From Porphyromonas circumdentaria (lineage in GTDB: Bacteria > Bacteroidota > Bacteroidia > Bacteroidales > Porphyromonadaceae), in NCBI RefSeq assembly GCF_900167105.1, contig NZ_FUXE01000008.1, positions 43,219-107,218 of the forward strand: a DNA stretch of 64,000 nucleotides, given 5' to 3'. The stretch's first letter is position 1. Each line of letters begins with the position of its first letter. The translations under genes and the position numbers were made by a program. Below the pieces are notes generated by a model. It made no database searches, had not been told where the DNA came from, and saw only the letters and a program-made list of their open reading frames with translations. Below are positions 62,257 through 64,000 of the stretch, one piece after another.

Positions 62257-63223
62257 CCAATTACTTCTAGACTTTATTATAAAGGAGATTCAAGAGGAGC
62301 TTTCAGAACCTTTGAACAAGGCTGGTTTTTATTACCGAGTCTTTGCTCGTTCTAAATCCATAGCTTCCATCACAAAGAAACTTACATTGAAAGGGGATTT
62401 GTATAGATCTGAATGCAAGAAACTTCAAGATATTATAGGTATTCGTTTTGTATTTTATTTTTCAGAAGACGTTGAAATATTTGCAGAACACCTAAGAAGC
62501 TTAGATAATTTTATTGATGAGTCCAATAGTTTAAAAGATTTGGAGCAAACGGAATCAGATACTTTTTTGGGGTCTCTATGTGATAAAGTATTCATGCCCA
62601 ATCGTCTCAATCTTATTTTTAAGCTAGATGAGAAGAAGACAAAGGAACTTAACAATACCCTAAGAAACTGTGAAGACAACATGGAAATCCAACTGATTGA
62701 TAACACCTATGAGGTTCAGCTTAGAACGGTACTATCAGAAGGATGGCACGAAGTGGAACACGACCTGCGTTACAAATGTAAAAATGACTCTTGGTGGAAG
62801 TATTGTGGTGAAGAATCTCGGATGCTAAATGGTATTTACGCATCATTAGAAACGAGTGAGCGTGCATTAGAACACCTATTCTCACAGATGGCATATAAGA
62901 ATTATAAAAATAAAGATTGGCAGGCAATGTTACGGAATCACTTCCGTATTAAGTTCGTGGAGGGGGGCTTATCTCAAGAGATTGAAGAAATATTCAAAAA
63001 CAATCCTCGCCTTGCGAAAGTTATACTCAAACACGAAAAATCTAGATTGTCTCGTCTCTTATTTCACGCTAGCAGTACATACCCTTTACATATGGATAAC
63101 GTGATACACCTCATTAATGAAATGCGCGGCAATGAAAAAGATATGGAACTTTCTAAAATAGCAACTCCTTTGCTAAAGGAGAAGATAGAGAAAATATTTG
63201 ATACTCCCAAGAAGGGCATATAA
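62246..63223 (+). CDS. RelA/SpoT-domain nucleotide pyrophosphokinase
   Basis: The 325-aa protein has an N-terminal RelA/SpoT synthetase domain: VFARSKSIASITKK (the R-x-K...SI..K ATP-binding loop), KLQDIIGIRFVF (metal-binding Asp and Arg), YEVQLRTVLSEGWHEVEHD (catalytic Glu and Arg) and LRYK. All key synthetase positions appear intact. No HD hydrolase, TGS or ACT domain is present. The C-terminal 130 residues are helical and unassigned. The family transfers pyrophosphate from ATP to GTP/GDP, to ATP, or to the tRNA 3' end. Which one is used here cannot be read. The ATG at 62246 lies inside the end of the NTPase gene. An earlier in-frame start at 62189 is possible. Confidence 0.85.
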   Translation: MNGNQLLLDFIIKEIQEELSEPLNKAGFYYRVFARSKSIASITKKLTLKGDLYRSECKKLQDIIGIRFVFYFSEDVEIFAEHLRSLDNFIDESNSLKDLEQTESDTFLGSLCDKVFMPNRLNLIFKLDEKKTKELNNTLRNCEDNMEIQLIDNTYEVQLRTVLSEGWHEVEHDLRYKCKNDSWWKYCGEESRMLNGIYASLETSERALEHLFSQMAYKNYKNKDWQAMLRNHFRIKFVEGGLSQEIEEIFKNNPRLAKVILKHEKSRLSRLLFHASSTYPLHMDNVIHLINEMRGNEKDMELSKIATPLLKEKIEKIFDTPKKGI

Positions 63224-63350
63224 CTCCAAACTTTATAGGGTATAAAATTGAGCGTGGTAGTAATATTTTGATTTGAAGACTATTTGAAAGTTTTAATTCT
63301 CAGTGTTGTGCTTGCAAAAAAATAGCATCAAACAAATTCCTAAATAAAGT

Positions 63351-63638
63351 TTATTTTCTACAACTCATTTGCAATAGATGGTTGATGTCTGAGAGTCGAT
63401 AGAGGACTTTCCCTGCAATTTGGGTGTAGGGGATAATGCCTTTGTCTTGATAGTCTTGCAATGTACGAGGAGAGATGAAAAGTCGTTCGCAGACTTCTCG
63501 CCCCGTGAGATAGATTTCTCCTCCGAAAAGCGGACGATGTGTCTCAGCAATCTCTTTCAGCCGCTTTGTCATCTCTCTGATGCCCGAAATGAGTTCTTTC
63601 ATTTCGGGCGTTTCTCTGTTTACAATCTCGTGTTCCAT
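63351..63638 (-). CDS. Excisionase-like helix-turn-helix protein 2
   Basis: The 95-aa protein starts with a helical N-terminus (EMKELISGIREMTKRLKEI). A MerR/excisionase-type HTH (YLTGREVCERLFISPRTLQDYQDKGIIPYTQI) and a wing (GKVLYRLSDINHLL) follow. Such pairs are typical of Bacteroidetes integrative elements and control excision. It starts 2 nt after the preceding gene, so they are translated together. Confidence 0.8.
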   Translation of the reverse strand: MEHEIVNRETPEMKELISGIREMTKRLKEIAETHRPLFGGEIYLTGREVCERLFISPRTLQDYQDKGIIPYTQIAGKVLYRLSDINHLLQMSCRK

Positions 63639-63640
63639 GG

Positions 63641-63919
63641 TTACTGTTTCTTGTGATTAGACTTTGCGAGAAGAGCCTCCACATCCTCTCGCTTGTAGTA
63701 GCACTTGTGCCCGATTTGGATAAAGGGCAATACAGAAGTATCCCGATAGTGCTGGAGCGTTCGTTTACTGATATTCAGGATGCGACAGACATCTCCGTTG
63801 TGCAACAGGTCGGGGACTTCGGGCTTCGTGCCGAAATGTTCTCTCATGCAAAGAGCCAGTTCTTCGATGCTCTTTTTTAGTTCCTCCCAAGCGGAGGTAT
63901 CAATAGCGGTAAATCTCAT
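63641..63919 (-). CDS. Excisionase-like helix-turn-helix protein 1
   Basis: The 92-aa protein has the same build as its neighbour: helical start (WEELKKSIEELALCMREHF), HTH (NGDVCRILNISKRTLQHYRD) and wing (GHKCYYKREDVEALLAKS). The two are paralogues and probably bind DNA near the ends of the element or at the integrase promoter. Confidence 0.8.
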   Translation of the reverse strand: MRFTAIDTSAWEELKKSIEELALCMREHFGTKPEVPDLLHNGDVCRILNISKRTLQHYRDTSVLPFIQIGHKCYYKREDVEALLAKSNHKKQ

Positions 63920-63961
63920 ATCGGAATGCTGTTTTTGTTACTCTGTTTTTGTCTTTTGATG

Positions 63962-63969
63962 CAAATGTA
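63962..63969 (-). promoter_or_regulatory. -7 box of the helix-turn-helix gene pair
   Basis: The minus strand reads TACATTTG, 42 nt before the ATG at 63919. Nothing can be said of the last 30 bases of the window. Confidence 0.5.
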
Positions 63970-64000
63970 GGAAGCCTCTCCATTCGTTCTTTCAGTCAGG

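Larger units (their letters stand above)
57130..64000. mobile_element. Integrative element, left part (continues past window)
   Basis: This element contains two tandem tyrosine recombinases, a two-gene cargo (NACHT NTPase and RelA/SpoT-domain protein) and two excisionase-like helix-turn-helix genes on the other strand. Cargo genes are visibly more AT-rich than the recombinases, so the cargo was probably acquired separately. No mobilisation or conjugation gene is seen before the window ends. The left limit is approximate, lying between 56925 and 57395. Confidence 0.65.

Overview
The window is a stretch of chromosome from a member of the Bacteroidales, most like Porphyromonas or a close relative. 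The evidence is the recurring Bacteroidetes promoter box TAnnTTTG (in a few places with TTTG about 19-20 nt upstream), the near absence of Shine-Dalgarno sites, two proteins with tails like type IX secretion sorting domains, an adjacent mtnN-luxS pair, the Bacteroidetes families DUF4296, DUF3316 and DUF6122, and HU-HIG and IntDOT-like proteins. I do not assign a species.

Layout. 1-2 kb: a citrulline hydrolase (ctlX, cut by the window edge) in one operon with ornithine aminotransferase (rocD). 2-5 kb: a secreted leucine-rich-repeat protein, a methyltransferase-like protein and a DUF454 membrane protein. 5.6-11.3 kb: a forward run of lepA, dnaB, mtaB and a glycosyltransferase. 11.5-13.6 kb: menE and menC of menaquinone synthesis. 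13.7-22.4 kb: a complete phosphate regulon read leftward (phosphate porin, pstS, pstC, pstA, pstB, phoU, response regulator, sensor kinase). The porin and pstS promoters share a candidate Pho box. 23-28 kb: ileS, lspA and a DUF4296 lipoprotein. 28.3-31.5 kb: a butyryl-CoA-dehydrogenase-type acyl-CoA dehydrogenase with etfB and etfA. 31.9 kb: tRNA-Phe.

32-39.1 kb is an island next to tRNA-Phe that looks old and partly decayed. It holds an integrase fragment with an in-frame stop, a two-subunit ABC transporter of the siderophore type, the first 90 codons of a TonB-dependent receptor, an HU-like protein, an uncharacterised protein, an AraC regulator and a short orphan ORF. 39-57 kb is backbone again: parC, a DUF3316 protein, an S41 peptidase, tRNA-Leu, a DUF6122 protein, nhaA, a small secreted protein, an arginine-deiminase-family enzyme, radA, nfeD with a stomatin homologue, a glycosyltransferase, apbE, ferritin, mtnN, luxS and a transglutaminase-LRR lipoprotein.

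57.2-64 kb is the left part of a second, apparently intact integrative element that continues past the window. It has two tandem tyrosine recombinases, a two-gene cargo unit, and two excisionase-like helix-turn-helix genes on the other strand. The cargo unit is the most interesting feature here. It is a NACHT/STAND-type NTPase with a Cys-rich pentapeptide-repeat segment and a C-terminal winged-helix-like domain, overlapping by 11 nt a protein with an intact RelA/SpoT nucleotide pyrophosphokinase domain. The architecture and the mobile context suggest an anti-phage or abortive-infection system in which the NTPase senses and the alarmone-synthetase-like enzyme acts. That function is inferred, not shown.

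Three intergenic regions carry related AT-rich, palindromic repeat clusters. A 15-16-nt motif recurs next to integrase genes in both islands.
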